From Amylostereum areolatum (Eukaryota; Basidiomycota; Agaricomycetes; Russulales; Stereaceae): a stretch of DNA of 64,000 bases. Below are positions 1 to 11,171 of the stretch, piece after piece (the stretch's first letter is position 1; the number at the start of each line of letters is the position of its first letter). The position numbers and the translations under genes were made by a program. The notes under the pieces were generated by a model. That model searched no databases, was not told where the DNA came from, and saw only the letters and a list, made by a program, of their open reading frames with translations. The DNA lies in contig SAXG01000043.1 of assembly GCA_012932865.1 (NCBI GenBank), positions 329,174 through 393,173 of the forward strand, written 5' to 3'.

Positions 1-769
1 GGGGGGCTGGATATATGCGGCAACGTCGACTGGGAAATGTTCGTATTTCATCGCCCTGGTTCGCCTTCAGACTGGCCAGCTCACCATTTTGCAGAGTCTC
101 CTCGGGGAAGACGCCCTCGGGCCACAACTTCATTCAATTCCTGGAGCACCGGCTCAAGCTCGAGGACGGCTACATTGGAACCTGCTGGGCCGACTTCATC
201 AATGTATTGTTTCCCGGTGTGCCCCTCCTCCACCACCACCGTCTGATCCCCGCGGCCTGACGTACAACAACCTTTAGAACTCAGCCAGCCTGACCTCGCG
301 CCAGACCCTCTTGCCACACCCCTAGCAGCGTCGGAAGAGCCAGAAGAGCAAACGGGTACAATGGAACTCGCCGCGACAGAGTCCGTCGACCCCCCAATGC
401 AGTCCGTCGACGCCGCAACAGAACCCTTTGACGCCCCAGAGGAATATGGGTTCTCCTGGTCCCCCATTCCTCCGCGCCGATCGCCGCCTATTTCCCCTCT
501 CGGGCTACCAGACAAGGGCTGTGACATCCTGACGGCGTCTCCACCACCAGCCTCGCGCACACCCAGCCTGCCAGCCCCGTCCACCCGCCCGCCCTCTCCA
601 TTTCTTGCTGAGGAGGTAGGAGGATGAACCACCTCTCCTCCAGTGCCGCCAACGCCGTTGCAGCACGACACTCCCGCCGCCAAGACAGCGCACCCAGCCG
701 CCAAGACAGCGCGCCCAGCCGCGAAGATTGCAAAGAGTCGCGGCGCCGCCAAGACACCCCAGGCGCGCT
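1..769. other. low-complexity region, no gene assigned
   Basis: GC-rich sequence with C- and Pro/Ala/Ser-coding runs on the plus strand. Several overlapping frames stay open only because of composition. One frame holds a repeated Pro-Ala-Ala-Lys-Thr-Ala pattern near 660-740, probably part of an upstream exon of the gene that follows. I see no convincing start, domain or splice chain here. Confidence 0.35.
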
Positions 770-1093
770 TGACCTCCACTGCCGCCATTACCCCGACCAT
801 CCCCCGCCCCACCCCAGGCGCCCGAGCGCGTGTCCCAAAGAGCGAAGAAGGGCAGCGCCTGTCAGCGCGGCAAAGATCCGTGAGTCCCCCTGCTGCATTC
901 CCATTCATCCATTGACACACGCCCTCACTACAGACTTCACGCCTTTTTCTCGGACCCGGTCAAAGTCGCGGAAGCGGAGGCCCAAAAAGCTGCTCAGAGG
1001 AAAAAGAAAGCAGCCACCCCCAAAATGCAGAAGGGTGTAGCGCGTGGTGAATGTTTTCCGTCGCCGTTCCGTCGCCAGCTGGTTGGGTCATAG
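770..1093 (+). CDS. basic, alanine/lysine-rich protein fragment (two exons)
   Basis: Splicing a 54-nt GTGAGT..CAG intron (880-933) joins two segments in one frame. The joined reading is rich in Lys, Ala, Gln and Arg, with a helical stretch around AEAEAQKAAQRKKKAA, and ends at TAG 1091-1093. The other two frames give Pro- or Arg-rich low-complexity readings. The start is not determined because the frame opens after a TGA near 770, so this is probably the 3' end of a longer gene. Function is unknown. The basic, charged character would suit a nucleic-acid-associated protein, but that is only inference. From 1094 to about 1549 I see no supported gene. Confidence 0.35.
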
Positions 1094-1549
1094 GCACTGG
1101 GAGCTTTGTTTCTACGAGCGTGCCCGCGTAGGGGCTGGGTCTTACAGTACAAATTTCATGTCAGAGAGGAATGGCGAGCGTCGGAGCCGAACCGTATCAA
1201 CGGGGCGAATTGTCTCACCCACCCCCCTGCCAACTCTTTGTCCATCAGAAAATACCATTGCATAGTTCGGGCGCGATGGCCCCTCAGGCTGGCGCCCTCC
1301 CACCACCCGTCCGTTGCTCCACCAACATTTCAACATCCTTCGCCAACGCCTCGGCGTCGATCTTCCTCGATCGCCCTCAACCTGGGCAACGCGCGACGCG
1401 GGTGGACCCTCCAGAGCTCTCCCAAAGCCCTTCGATATATTGCAAGTCACCTCCACCACCCACATGCAGGGGTCCACTCTCAACCGCCGCCCATAATTCC
1501 CTCCGTCGCCCCCCTCTCCCCATGGCTAATTACACAAAGGAACTCAAGG

Positions 1550-3092
1550 CTGCTTGCGCTCTGGGGTCTGAAAGTCGAAAGCCACCCCCCTCCCTCCTTG
1601 CCCTGTCCCGGGTGTCGCGGTGCTGTCAAGCTGCAGCTTGCTTACCGAAAAGGGATCGCAGGTCGCTGGCTCTCCATGGTGTGTATCACCCCCCCCCCCC
1701 CCTCACCGTCTCCCTCTCTCACCCTCTACCCGCTAGTGTGACGAAAGTTCCCGTTGTGAAACCACCCGCCAGTCAGTGCAGCCAGACGTTCCCAAATACC
1801 TCACTGAGGGCATAGAAGGCATCCGCTTCGTGACCAGTGCCGCGGAGCGGGTAAGGTTGTTGTGGAAGCTGAGAAACGAGGTTGGGGTGGCGGAGGGCAA
1901 GGTGAGCCGCTTCCATGACCTTTTTATGACCCGCTGCGAGCTCAGTCAGCCCCCACGCCGTCCCCAGCGAACAGTGTCGGCCACTTTCGCCTCTTCCTCA
2001 CAGTCGATATACTTGTTGTCCGACGCAAGCTCCCCGCCGCCCAGCTCGCCGATTGCCCATCCCTCACGGCGCACCTCGGCGACGCACATCAAGCTTGAGC
2101 CACCAAGCCCTCCCAGAGACAGACGCCGGTGAGTGCGCTCTGCAGCAGAAGGTCTCGCAGGCTTTCTGAACTTCGGAAACAGGCGTGGGGCGATTCTCCC
2201 ATCTCGCAAGGCCCGCCAGCCCAGACATGACAAGGCGGCGGGCGCTCAGCATACGTCAAATGCAGTCCGGCCCAGGGCCCGAACTCGTCATGAGCTCTAT
2301 TTCACCTACCCACCCACCATTGAATATTGACTCGTCCATCGCAGCATGAGATCAGTGACTCTTCGGAAGATGAGCTTCCCAAAAAAATTCCCAAGCCTAA
2401 CTTTGTGCGTCGTGTCTTTTCCAACCTCTCAAGCGGATGTTCTGACCTCTTCTCCCTGGATCAGTTCGTTGAAACCCACCGCGGGTATGCGAGCACATCG
2501 GCTGGGGGTTCCTCACCCATCTCCATTGATGACGCAAGTGGTTTTTATTTACCCGATGTTCGATTTTTGACCCATCGGCCAACGCAGGACGAAGAACAAG
2601 AAGAAGAACCCGTGAGTTTAACCAAGGACATATGCATCTGGATTTTCCACCATAACGGGGTGCGTCTGCCATTCCTCCACCTCCACGGCGGTGCAGTTCT
2701 CATGCAATCTCCTTCAGATCCCAGGGCCTGCCCTCAAAGACTACGCCGTCGACGTTGACCGACCCTTGGTCCTCTCACAACATTCCCGCATCATGAAGAG
2801 GTTCGAACTCTCTCTTGCCAGTCGCTGGCAGAAGTGGCTGCCAGGACGCTTGGAGTGGGGGTCTTTCATTGGTGTGGGCGATCGGGTTTGGTTGGAAGAA
2901 GAGGAGACCACGGTTGTTGGCCGCGTCGAGGGCTGCACCTATTGCCCTGACCTCTGGGAGGAGCTGAAACTCATGGCCTCCCCACCTCGTCTTTCTGCGG
3001 GCAAGGCACTGTATGAGAAGGGTAAAAAATGCGCGGCGCCGGAGGTGGACTTTGCCCTCAACGAAGCCGCGGCCAAACGCCGTCACATTTAG
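1550..3092 (+). CDS. uncharacterised multi-exon protein with paired Cys motifs
   Basis: Coding signal appears in a chain of plus-strand segments. The first has a CPGC motif and, across a 58-nt intron (1679-1736, C-rich, ending CGCTAG), continues to CDESSCE. The pair could bind zinc, CxxC then CxxxxC about 25 residues later. A helical segment with AAERVRLLWKLRNEVG follows. A Ser/Glu/Asp-rich exon starts near 2346, and a final exon from about 2711 to the TAA at 3090-3092 encodes a compact domain with WQKWLPGRLEWGSFIGVGD. Exon joins between 1900 and 2711 are uncertain and may contain lesions. I do not recognise the family. It lies 160 bp upstream of, and on the same strand as, the PIF1-like helicase, so the two may travel together as an accessory unit. 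Confidence 0.4.
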
Positions 3093-3252
3093 TGCTGTAA
3101 TTACATCATGCATGCTTAGCATTACCTTCCCGATGGATGTGTGAGCTTCAGCGCTTGAATGCAGGCGAGGCAACGTGTCATGTGACCGTGTTCAGACAAG
3201 CCATGCCCAAGTCCTTGCCAGGAGCGCCTTGCGAGACCGCCACCCTCGACCG

Positions 3253-5844
3253 ATGACACCCCCAGTCCCTAAGCGCAAGGCTCAAGGCCACGCGCCTTCT
3301 TCCTCCTCCTCCTCCTCTTCCAAAAAGCCTCGCTTAACCATTGACCATTTCTTCTCGCCGAAGGTCAGCGTTGCGCGCACGGCGGGCATAGAGGATATCG
3401 CGTGAGGTTTCAAGGCTGGGACGACAGAGGTGGTTCTCGGCGAGGAGCAGAGGAAAATTTTGGCAATGGTGCTTCAGGAGGGAAAGAATGTATTTTTCAC
3501 CGGGTCTGCAGGCACGTGGTCCTCCCTCACGCACCTCTGCTCGTGGCTAACCAGTCTGGATTTTCAGGGACGGGAAAGTCGTTACTTCTCAAGGCGATTG
3601 TCAATGCGCTGCGGCGGCGGCATTCCTCCCAACCCGAGGCCGTCGCGGTGACAGCGAGCACAGGGATGGCTGCATCGAACATAGGAGGTCAGTATTCTCT
3701 CCTTGGGTCCAGCCGTCCCTCCTGAACACCCTTGCGCGCACAGGCATGACTCTGCACTCCTGGGGAGGCATAAGCCCGAGCGTGGACAGCCTCGACAAAC
3801 TGGCTCGGTACGTCCGCCGATCGAAGCCGGCCTTGCAACGCTGGAGGGCGGTCAAGGTCCTGATTATAGACGAAGGTATTGCCCTCCGTCGAACTACGCT
3901 GCGCACAACTGACCGCCGCGTCCTCAGTGTCCATGGTCGACGGACGCTTGTTCGACACCCTAGGCGCTTTAGCAGTGAGGCTGCGAGACCCCAGCCCAAA
4001 ACCGTTTGGCGGTATTCAAGGTAAGCCGTCCTGGACCTGTGCGACCCGACACCGTTGTTCACCCACCGCGCTGCCCTCAGCTCATCGTCACGGGCAACTT
4101 CTTCCAGCTGCCTCCCATCACCCAAAAGGGTCAGGCCACGCTTGTCAGAAACGCAGTTTATGAGACCGATGATCCGCCTAAGTCGCGACGATGGGGAGGA
4201 GCGAGAAGAAAATAGATTCGAGAGTGCCGGGGTCTAGGGTAGTGCAACGTGCGCTACAGTACCGTATGACGAGATGGACAGTCTAGGGAAAAGGGAAGAG
4301 AAACACTGTCCTTATATACAAGTGGGAACGATGGTGCGATGCGATGCGATAGTGGTGCGAGCGGGGGAAACAATAGGAAAGGAGTCATGGGGCGGAGGAC
4401 GAAGGTCCGGAGCAGTGATGTCATAGATAAGGATGCGGAACCCCGCTCGGAAGTCCGGGCAATGACGTCGTTGAAGCATGTGATGCAAGGGAAAGTCATG
4501 TGCCGTGACGCGTCGCGTGTACGAGGTCTGCAAACGAAGAGAGAAATGGAGCGATCCGTGACAACGCTGTTCGCTTTTGAGAGTGACTCCTGGCACAAGT
4601 CCGTGGAGGTGACTCTGGTTTTGACGCAGGTGTATAGGCAAAAAGACGGCAGTAAGCCTACCCTCTTCTCCATCTTCGCTTCCTGCCCTAAGTCCCTCCC
4701 AACCAGAATTCGTTCAAATGCTTCAAGAGCTCCGGCAAGGCGTTCTGACGCCTGCGACGATCCATGCCTTCCAACGACTCTCAAGACCTCTCCCCCCTTC
4801 CCCACTGGCAAACTTCCCGCCGACCGACCTCTTCCCTCTCCGGCGTGAGGTCGTCAGCGCCAACGCCTCTCGACTGTCCAAAATCGCCAAACCCATCGTG
4901 CGGTTTCGAGCTCAGGACTCCGGCACTGTCCCCACCGGAGAAACGCGAGCAACTGTTGGACGCCACGCCTGCAGTCAGCGTCCTGGACCTCAAGACGGGG
5001 GCGCAGGTCATGCTGGTGCGCAATGTAGACGAGGGGAGGGGGCTGGTGAACGGGGCGGTTGGCGTGGTTCGAGGGTTTTACGCGGCACAAGGGGGTCGCT
5101 CTTTTGGCGTGTTAAGGGAGGTGGAGTTTGACGCAGACGGGCGGCCGATGGCGGCGGGCCAGGCAGGGGAGAGTGGCGACGAAGTGGTCGAGGAAAAGGA
5201 GAATTTCCCGTCTTCCAGCCCTGGCGACGGCTTGCGACTGGGAGACAGCGATGGGTTTCCCTGGGTGGAGTTCTCCACACACGAAGGCAAAATTCGCGTC
5301 CTCGTCACTCAGGATGAGTTCAAGGTCGAGGACGCGGAGAGAAAGGTGATCGCGCGGCGACTTCAGGTGAGCATCGACGACGTGGCTGGCCTTTGGGCAG
5401 TCGCTTACCAGTACCCCCAGATTCCTCTCATTCTGGCGTGGGCAATATCCATCCACAAGAGCCAAGGGCAAACTATCCAGCGCGTGCGCGTCGACTTGCG
5501 CAAGGTGTTTGAGAAGGGTGAGGAAACCAAGCCTCGACAGGTGCAGCCCGCTAATGATGACTCCCATCCAGGTCAAAGTTACGTGGCCCTCTCTCGCGCG
5601 GCCTCGCTGGAAGGCCTGCAGGTAGTTGGGCTCGACGCCCGCAAGGTCCTCGCCCACCCGAAGGTCATCGCCTGGAGTAAAACACTCCAAACCGTAAGCG
5701 ATGGTAAGTCAGGTTATCCTTGCTTTGGCCTCCTGCTTACGATTGTCCTTAGCGGAGATGGGGGGCCGAGCACCTACGAGGAGAACGCGCCCCCTGCGCT
5801 GCCCCGACCACCACGCACTATTCCCACCCGGAGCTTGTAACTAG
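3253..5844 (+). pseudogene. PIF1-family DNA helicase, disrupted
   Basis: PIF1 enzymes are 5'-to-3' superfamily 1B DNA helicases. Approximate exons are 3253-3511, 3568-3687, 3744-3875, 3928-4020, 4081-4142, 4569-4651, 4707-5366, 5421-5517, 5572-5703 and 5753-5844. Walker A (GSAGTGKS) spans the 3512-3567 intron. Walker B (VLIIDEVSM) spans 3876-3927. Later come TGNFFQLPP, VLTQVYRQKD, NGAVGVVRGF, then AWAISIHKSQGQT and QSYVALSRA, the late helicase motifs. The N-terminus is Ser/Lys-rich with LTIDHFFSPK, a PCNA-box-like sequence. Lesions are an in-frame TGA at about 3403-3405, a GC rather than GT donor at 3512, a one-base phase problem at the 4021-4080 intron, a 421-bp solo LTR at 4143-4563, and a frame break near 4930. 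It is very probably dead. It converges on the gene ending at 5962. Confidence 0.85.
4143..4563 (-). repeat. solo LTR of chromovirus family A, inside the PIF1 gene
   Basis: The 421-bp sequence begins TGTCAG and ends GTGACA. It matches the LTRs at 15062-15481 and 21729-22148 along its length, with scattered substitutions and one extra G. Its flanks are ACGCT at 4138-4142 and ACGCT at 4564-4568, a perfect 5-bp target-site duplication. Removing the LTR and one ACGCT restores the helicase reading across the site. A solo LTR is the usual product of recombination between the two LTRs of a full element. It has diverged further from A1 and A2 than they have from each other, so it looks like the oldest family A trace here. 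Confidence 0.95.
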
Positions 5845-5961
5845 CAATCAGTGACCTGAGTTTGCAAGGCACGAGATTGGTATTTACATGAGTGAGATCT
5901 TCCGGGCAAAGAGCGAGCAAAGAAGGTAATTAGGAACATTTGCAATTGAGTTAGGCTAATT

Positions 5962-7420
5962 CTAAGGTGGCGTCAAAGTAGCCAGATAGGCGGCTAAACT
6001 TTGCATACCGAAGACTTTGGAAGCATCAGGGTCATTGAGGTAACCCCTGACCTCGCTATTCCAATCCCCGCGCTCGGCGACCAATGCAGCGGCCTTTTCG
6101 CAATTGAGGAGCCAGCTCGCGCTCTTCCCTAGCAAGCCCTGCAGATTGCTTTCTCAAGATGCGCTTGAGCCTGGCCGGGTGATCCACACTGACGGGGACG
6201 CGCCCCACCCGGCTTTGCACTTCTCCAAAAGCCCCTCCACCTTCCAGATCCACTCACGAAGGACGTGAATGGGCTGCCCGCGCCGACTGGCATTGGACCG
6301 GATCTGCTGCACCACTTCATCGTTGGCGTATTCCTCCATCAGCCAGGCAACAATCGCGTTCCCGGTCGGGGTTTCTTCTTCTTCCTCGGGCTCCGGGGTA
6401 TCTGATGACGCGCTCGGCGGCAGCTCCGGCTGGGGCTAGGGCAAAGGAAAGGTCAGCGGGCATTAAGTCACCCAGACAACGGCTCACCCTGTCCAGGTAC
6501 AGATTGACCTCCCATGCGCCGCCGGAGGGATTCAAGTATGGTACGAGCAGGACTCCCTGCACCGCGTCGGAGTCGACGTCCTCGATGCAGGGCCGCGCCA
6601 AGAGTCGACACCTGAGGTTGTTCGCCGCGCGAAGCATGAAGCCGAGCTCCAGCGGACCTAAGGCGCGTTTAGAACAGTGCACAGCGGTCTGATTGGGGAC
6701 CTTACCGTTGACAGATGGCTGGTACTGGAGCCATGCGTCAACAACCTTCTTTGCCGCTAACGGTGGGCAAGTTGGACAGTTTTTCAAACCGTAGGTCAAG
6801 ATCTGGAGACGAGGCGGGGGTATATCGATCGATGGTACTGATCCCGCCATCAAGCCCGTTGTGGATGATGATGTCAACGTCAGTGGGAAAATGGTCGGGG
6901 CTCGAGGCTTTAGACAGGGTGAGCATGCTCCGCGTCACTGTGCGCGTCGGGAAGGTCCAGCATGCTGACATTTTCGCCAGGAGCGCCATTGAATGCCGTC
7001 GGCGGCGGGAGGTCTGGAGGTGCGGCCTGGTTGGAGGAGCAGCTTGTCCCGCCAACGTCACCTTCGCCGCGCGGTGGCGCTTAAGCAGGGAACAGGAGGT
7101 CATTCCTTTCCCTTCACCGCACACGGGGGGGGGGGGCACGCGCCTGATCTCTGGAGGCAGGCAAGTCGAGGAAACCTTGGAGGTGAAGCACGCGCAGCAC
7201 CTCATCCACGCGCTTTTGATCGTCCGGGAGTGGTTCGTCGCCTGGCGGGTAAGACCCAGACTCGACATATCCCCAGTGCACTGTAATCCGCGCGTTGGTC
7301 ACCCGAGCCTTCGCAGTTGGACAGGTCGCGAGGGGCTGACTGCAGCTTGCGGACGTTGTAGTGGGCGCGGAGTATTGCCTGAAGGCGCTGTATTGAGCAT
7401 GGCTAAGGTGTGGAAGTGCG
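5962..7420 (-). CDS. uncharacterised multi-exon gene
   Basis: The minus strand shows a run of protein-like exons. The first, near 7420-7140, contains ITVHWGYVESGSYPPGDEPL. A central part at about 6800-6450 contains NCPTCPP, LGFMLRAANNLRC and LLVPYLNPSGGAWEVNLYLD. The last, from about 6400 to the TAG at 5962, contains WLMEEYANDEVVQQIRSNAS and LREWIWKVEGLLEKC. Intron borders between them are plausible but not resolved, and a G10 run near 7126-7135 may hide a frame problem. I do not recognise a domain. It ends 117 bp from the end of the convergent PIF1 gene. Codon use and lack of repeats suggest a real gene rather than noise. Confidence 0.45.
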
Positions 7421-7429
7421 GGGCTCGTA

Positions 7430-7870
7430 CCGAGAGGGAGTTAACGGGTATTTCTTTGCTTAACGCATGTCTGTAAGTGACGATTCGATTTTGGCAGCGG
7501 GTATGACTCACAGATCCTCCCTAGTTAACAGAGTTAGCATGTTGGAGGAGGAGGGGGAGGAGGGGGGGGGCTGGCAGACTTGACTGGCGATGGGGAGGGG
7601 TGAGGGTGTCCTAAACCCAAGCTTACAACCTTTGTCGCCCCTCGACCACGTGTGATAAGATTGTTGTATTTGCTGCTTAGAAGGTGTGCTTGCGAACCCA
7701 CAGCTTTGAAGGATGATCTCTCCCTTTAAAGATGAGTACAGAGGCTGGAATGGATAGCTTTTCTGGTGAGTTTGGGGTCGGGAGGCATTCGGAAAAGACT
7801 AACTAATCCGTTAACCTATCAATGAGGGGGTGGGGCGCGTTAAGGACTTGCGCGCCTTTCCGCGCGCGTC
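7430..7870. repeat. gene-free stretch with scattered GTTAAC motifs
   Basis: No coding signal. GTTAAC or near variants occur at about 7440, 7512 and 7810-7850, and GGGGAGGAGG-type runs at 7540-7600. The motif is the one clustered at 10416-10705 and near 12325-12355. From 7870 to 8197 I see only weak, unsupported frames. Confidence 0.3.
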
Positions 7871-8197
7871 CGCGTAAGCCGAGCCACCACCGTCATGGTA
7901 CAGACCCGGTCCCTCCTCAACTCATTTAAGTGGCCAGACGGTGCCGCCGCCTCTGGGAGCTGCCTCCCAGTCTCTCCCTCTGGCCTACGTGCTCCTAGAG
8001 CTGCCGACTAAGGTGAGCCTCGCCCCCCGGTCAGGGTTACAAGATTTTCCCACCAGTTTTATCACAGGGCAGCGTGGCGGTCGTCCCAAACTTACCTCGC
8101 ATGCGACCCAATTTCTGGACAGGAAAAGTTGGCGTTGAGATGAGGGCGCTTTACTACCGGTGTTGGGGAACGGAGTTACGGACTGCTACGAGGCGGA

Positions 8198-8747
8198 GTG
8201 GGCACGCGCTGTGAAGATGATATTTGGCGTGTGCGCTGCTCAAGGGTTCCGGGTGCGTCGTCTGGAATTCCAGAGGCCTTAGATTCTGACCCTGAAACCA
8301 CAGACCTATCGAGACCTACCACGGGCACCACTGCCATGGTCTTAGTCAACTGGCAGCGGCGCCGATGCGTGCTCTCCCCCCTGCGGGACCTCAACAGCCC
8401 CAGCGACGGCTTCCAAGCCCTCTTTGAAGGGTATTATGCATCACAACAACCGGTTCAAACCGATCGCCCTCTCCCCCTGCGACTCCGCGTTCATGGTGCG
8501 ACCATTGAAGTCCTTCGACTGGTCGCGAGATGTTCAGGTTTTGACCGCTCCTGCCTTGTATGTAACCTGGTCCTCCTTTATTACTGGGCGGAGGCTGATG
8601 ACGAATCGGCATTGGACAGAGAGGTACCATGACTGGGAAGGGTGGAGGAAGGGGGTCCTGGACCTTATAGAGGTGGCGAGCGTGCTGCAGGGGCTGGGAA
8701 TATCGGAGGGTTCGAGGGCGTGTTGTAAGGGAAGAGTAGCGCTGTGA
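8198..8747 (+). CDS. unassigned open reading segments
   Basis: Two overlapping plus-strand frames, 8198-8632 and 8424-8747, alternate in protein-like quality. The first has VNWQRRRCVLSPLRDLNSPS, the second FDWSRDVQVLTAPALYVTWS and a helical tail. This pattern fits one gene with an intron or frameshift near 8440. No domain is recognised and no start is convincing. Confidence rests only on sustained non-repetitive reading. Confidence 0.25.
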
Positions 8748-9099
8748 AGCAACCGATGTATGCAATACGAGCGACTTCGAGGTGGTAGAACTTCCAAGCG
8801 GTTCGAACTTCATTGAAGCCAGGTAGATTTGTCCAATTCAACAACCAGAGCGTACGTGAGGATAACAGCGCGTCTACTCCAACCACCCCTTCCTCTCCGC
8901 CATCCAACCTCGGACTTCATGGCCCGCACTACCTTCCCCATCCCACCTCGCCCATTCTCTCCCGAGCTCCCGTCGTCGCCCGGTGTTGTCCTCTTTTTGC
9001 CACGCGGCGACACGGCTGGAAGCCCGAGCGGAGGCAGGCGATTCCATGCCCTGCCAAAGGTTAGTTTGCCCTTCGGATCGGAACGCACCCAGTTGCTCA

Positions 9100-9903
9100 C
9101 CTCCTCATCCTTGGCAAGGTCAGGCCTGTATCCTTAGACTTCAGTCCCCAATCTCCCCCACCCGCGAAGTGAAGCGCCACTTACCTGGTGGCGTCCACAG
9201 GGCGCCTGGCAATCTCCGCCTCCAACTCCATCTCCCGAGCGCAAGCAGGCCTCGAGGTGCAGCTCGGCCTGCGACAAGTGCTGGAGGGTTTTGCCCAGGT
9301 CCGCACGCAACAACTGGGCGTCCAGTTCCAGACGGCGGACGTCCTTCCTCAGGGCGACCGCGTCCCGCCGATGGTCCGTCTGACTGGCGCGCCATGGCCT
9401 CCTTCTCTTGACGCGCGACTTTCCAGCCGGCGTTCGCCTCCGTTCGCTGGCAGACGAGCTCGTTGACCTCGACCTGGTGCTTCGCGAGGACGTGGTTGAG
9501 CTCGTCGCGCAAGGCAGTGACCCTCGTCTACAGCGTTGTCCCGGGCTTCAAGCGCGGCCCGCTCACGCACCTCTACAGCCTGGTGGTCGTTGGCGCGGCC
9601 GAGGATGTTCCTCTGCGCCTTCTCCAAGTCGTACTGGAGGCCGCGAATCTCCTTGAAGAGGTGGATCTCGCGGTCGGGTGGTGACATATTCTTGAGGAGG
9701 ATGAGGAGGAGGAGAGGGAGAGAGGGGTACGCCCGGGGAAGGAGGCCCGACGTTCTGCGGGGAGTCGACCCCAGGGCTTCGGGCCGCGCTTCCGCTCCGC
9801 TCCTTGCTCGTACGGGACCGACGCGGCTGGTGCATGGGTCTCCATTGGCATATAAAACCCCAATTGGAGGCGAGTCTGCCCATCCTCATTCATCACCATC
9901 ACC
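9100..9903 (-). pseudogene. coiled-coil protein gene, frame broken
   Basis: On the minus strand, 9687 downwards reads a helical segment with HLFKEIRGLQYDLEKAQRN. Near 9520 the coding signal moves to another frame with LRDELNHVLAKHQVEVNELV and continues to about 9180 with heptad-like Leu/Glu spacing. The two parts look like one coiled coil split by a frameshift, or by an intron I cannot place. An upstream segment with Ser/Pro-rich sequence (9900-9700) may be exon 1. Type and size resemble the coiled-coil gene at 11172-12065, but I see no clear sequence identity between them. Confidence 0.35.
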
Positions 9904-10382
9904 GGTCACCCCTAAATATGCCGAAAGACCCCATTGTCGCAGGTGAGGTTCGTCAGGGGAGAAGTGACGACGCGCCTCAAACCTGGGTAAGTCGTCCCGT
10001 GTTCCTGGACTGACTGTCGACTGACATCGCCAACAGGGACAGAGGGCGCCAGCCCTGCGCGTTCGTGGTGCACACCCGGCGGTACCAGGTGTTTCTCACC
10101 TAGCCTGCAACTCCCTGCCCCAGTGCAGATGTTTGATGGAGAGTCTGTTGAGAGGGTCTGGTATCTGCTGAATCAGGGTGAGTGCACTTACTTCGTGCAC
10201 GACTTTCTACTGACTTCGAGAGGTAGGGGGTAGAGAGGAAGTCTAGATTGTGAGATGGGCAAATACAGTTGCACGGCTGTAATGTAGGGGGAAAAAATTC
10301 CAAATGAATATGTGTTTTGCGCCCAAGTTCGAACAAGGTGGTGTGTGAAACCGCGTCAACCTGGTGCGCAGGTGGGATGCTA

Positions 10383-10710
10383 GATGCGCGCGTTGCCGCA
10401 TTGAAGTGAGAGAATACGTTAATGGGTCCCTCTGGGAAGCGTTAACGCCCCCGGGTAGCTCGTTAACGTGTTCTCTCACTAGGATGCGTTAACGGTCGCG
10501 CACCGAGACGCGTTAACGGACGGTTAACGGACACGCTACGAGACAGGTTAACGGCCCTTACACCGAGACACGTTAACGGATCTCGCTGTGCCCGCCGGCT
10601 ACTCCAGGCCCTGGCACCGAGACGCGTTAACGGATCTCGCCCCAAGACGCGTTAACGGATCTCAGGACCAGATCCGTTAACGGATCGCGGGGCAAGATTC
10701 GGTTAAGGCC
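10383..10710. repeat. cluster of GTTAACG-centred short repeats
   Basis: About ten copies of GTTAAC in 300 bp, at roughly 10440, 10461, 10486, 10512, 10523, 10546, 10571, 10626, 10652 and 10676, several inside a longer unit like GACGCGTTAACGGATCTCG. Spacing is irregular (11-55 bp), so this is not a simple tandem array. The same motif recurs at 7440-7850 and 12325-12355. Irregular subterminal motif clusters are typical of DNA transposon ends and also of binding-site arrays. The sequence does not decide between them. Confidence 0.7.
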
Positions 10711-10837
10711 CGAGATTTCTGACAGTGGCTCGGATCGACGGAGGCAATCACGTGACACAAGGGCACGTGCTGGTTCGGGTAATGGCATTGATCAGGGCCG
10801 CGCGCGTCTTTCTGCCTTCACACTCAGCTCCCTCTCC

Positions 10838-10881
10838 GCTCTTTGAGGCGGATGTCGTGCATGATCGTGCCGCCTTTTGGC
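10838..10881 (+). promoter_or_regulatory. double-hairpin GC motif, copy 1
   Basis: Two adjacent inverted repeats: CCGC..TTTGAGGCGG and, 20 bp on, CCGCCTTTTGGCGG, separated by a TGCATG-containing spacer. The same arrangement with a different spacer occurs at 12938-12984. This copy lies 290 bp upstream of the start codon at 11172 and just after CACGTG motifs. Function is unknown. Confidence 0.5.
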
Positions 10882-11106
10882 GGCGCCGTGCGCGGGCGGT
10901 CGCTTGCGTCAGCGTGGGTCTGCCCGTTCATCCCACCAAACCTGTTTTCGCACATTCTGGTCCCCGGCCTCGTGGTGCGTCTTCGGTCCTGTAACTCGGG
11001 TTGCTTCAGGGCGTGGGAGAGGGGCCTTGGCGCTATGCTGATGTCTTTGGCATATTGTTCTCAAATCGCCGATGGCGCTGATGGGTGACTTCACCGTGAA
11101 GAGGTG

Positions 11107-11114
11107 TATATAAT
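11107..11114 (+). promoter_or_regulatory. TATA box of the coiled-coil gene
   Basis: TATATAAT lies 58 bp upstream of an ATG in a strong fungal start context (CACCATGG at 11169-11176). A pyrimidine-rich leader lies between the two. Confidence 0.6.
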
Positions 11115-11171
11115 CTACCTTACCCCGTCGCCCCCTCCGCCCACGCTCCAACTTCCGCCTCTTCCCTCACC

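Noticed and set aside
3253..5844. Helitron Rep-helicase
   Set aside because: PIF1 motifs are present but no Rep two-His HUH motif or helitron end hairpin is seen nearby.
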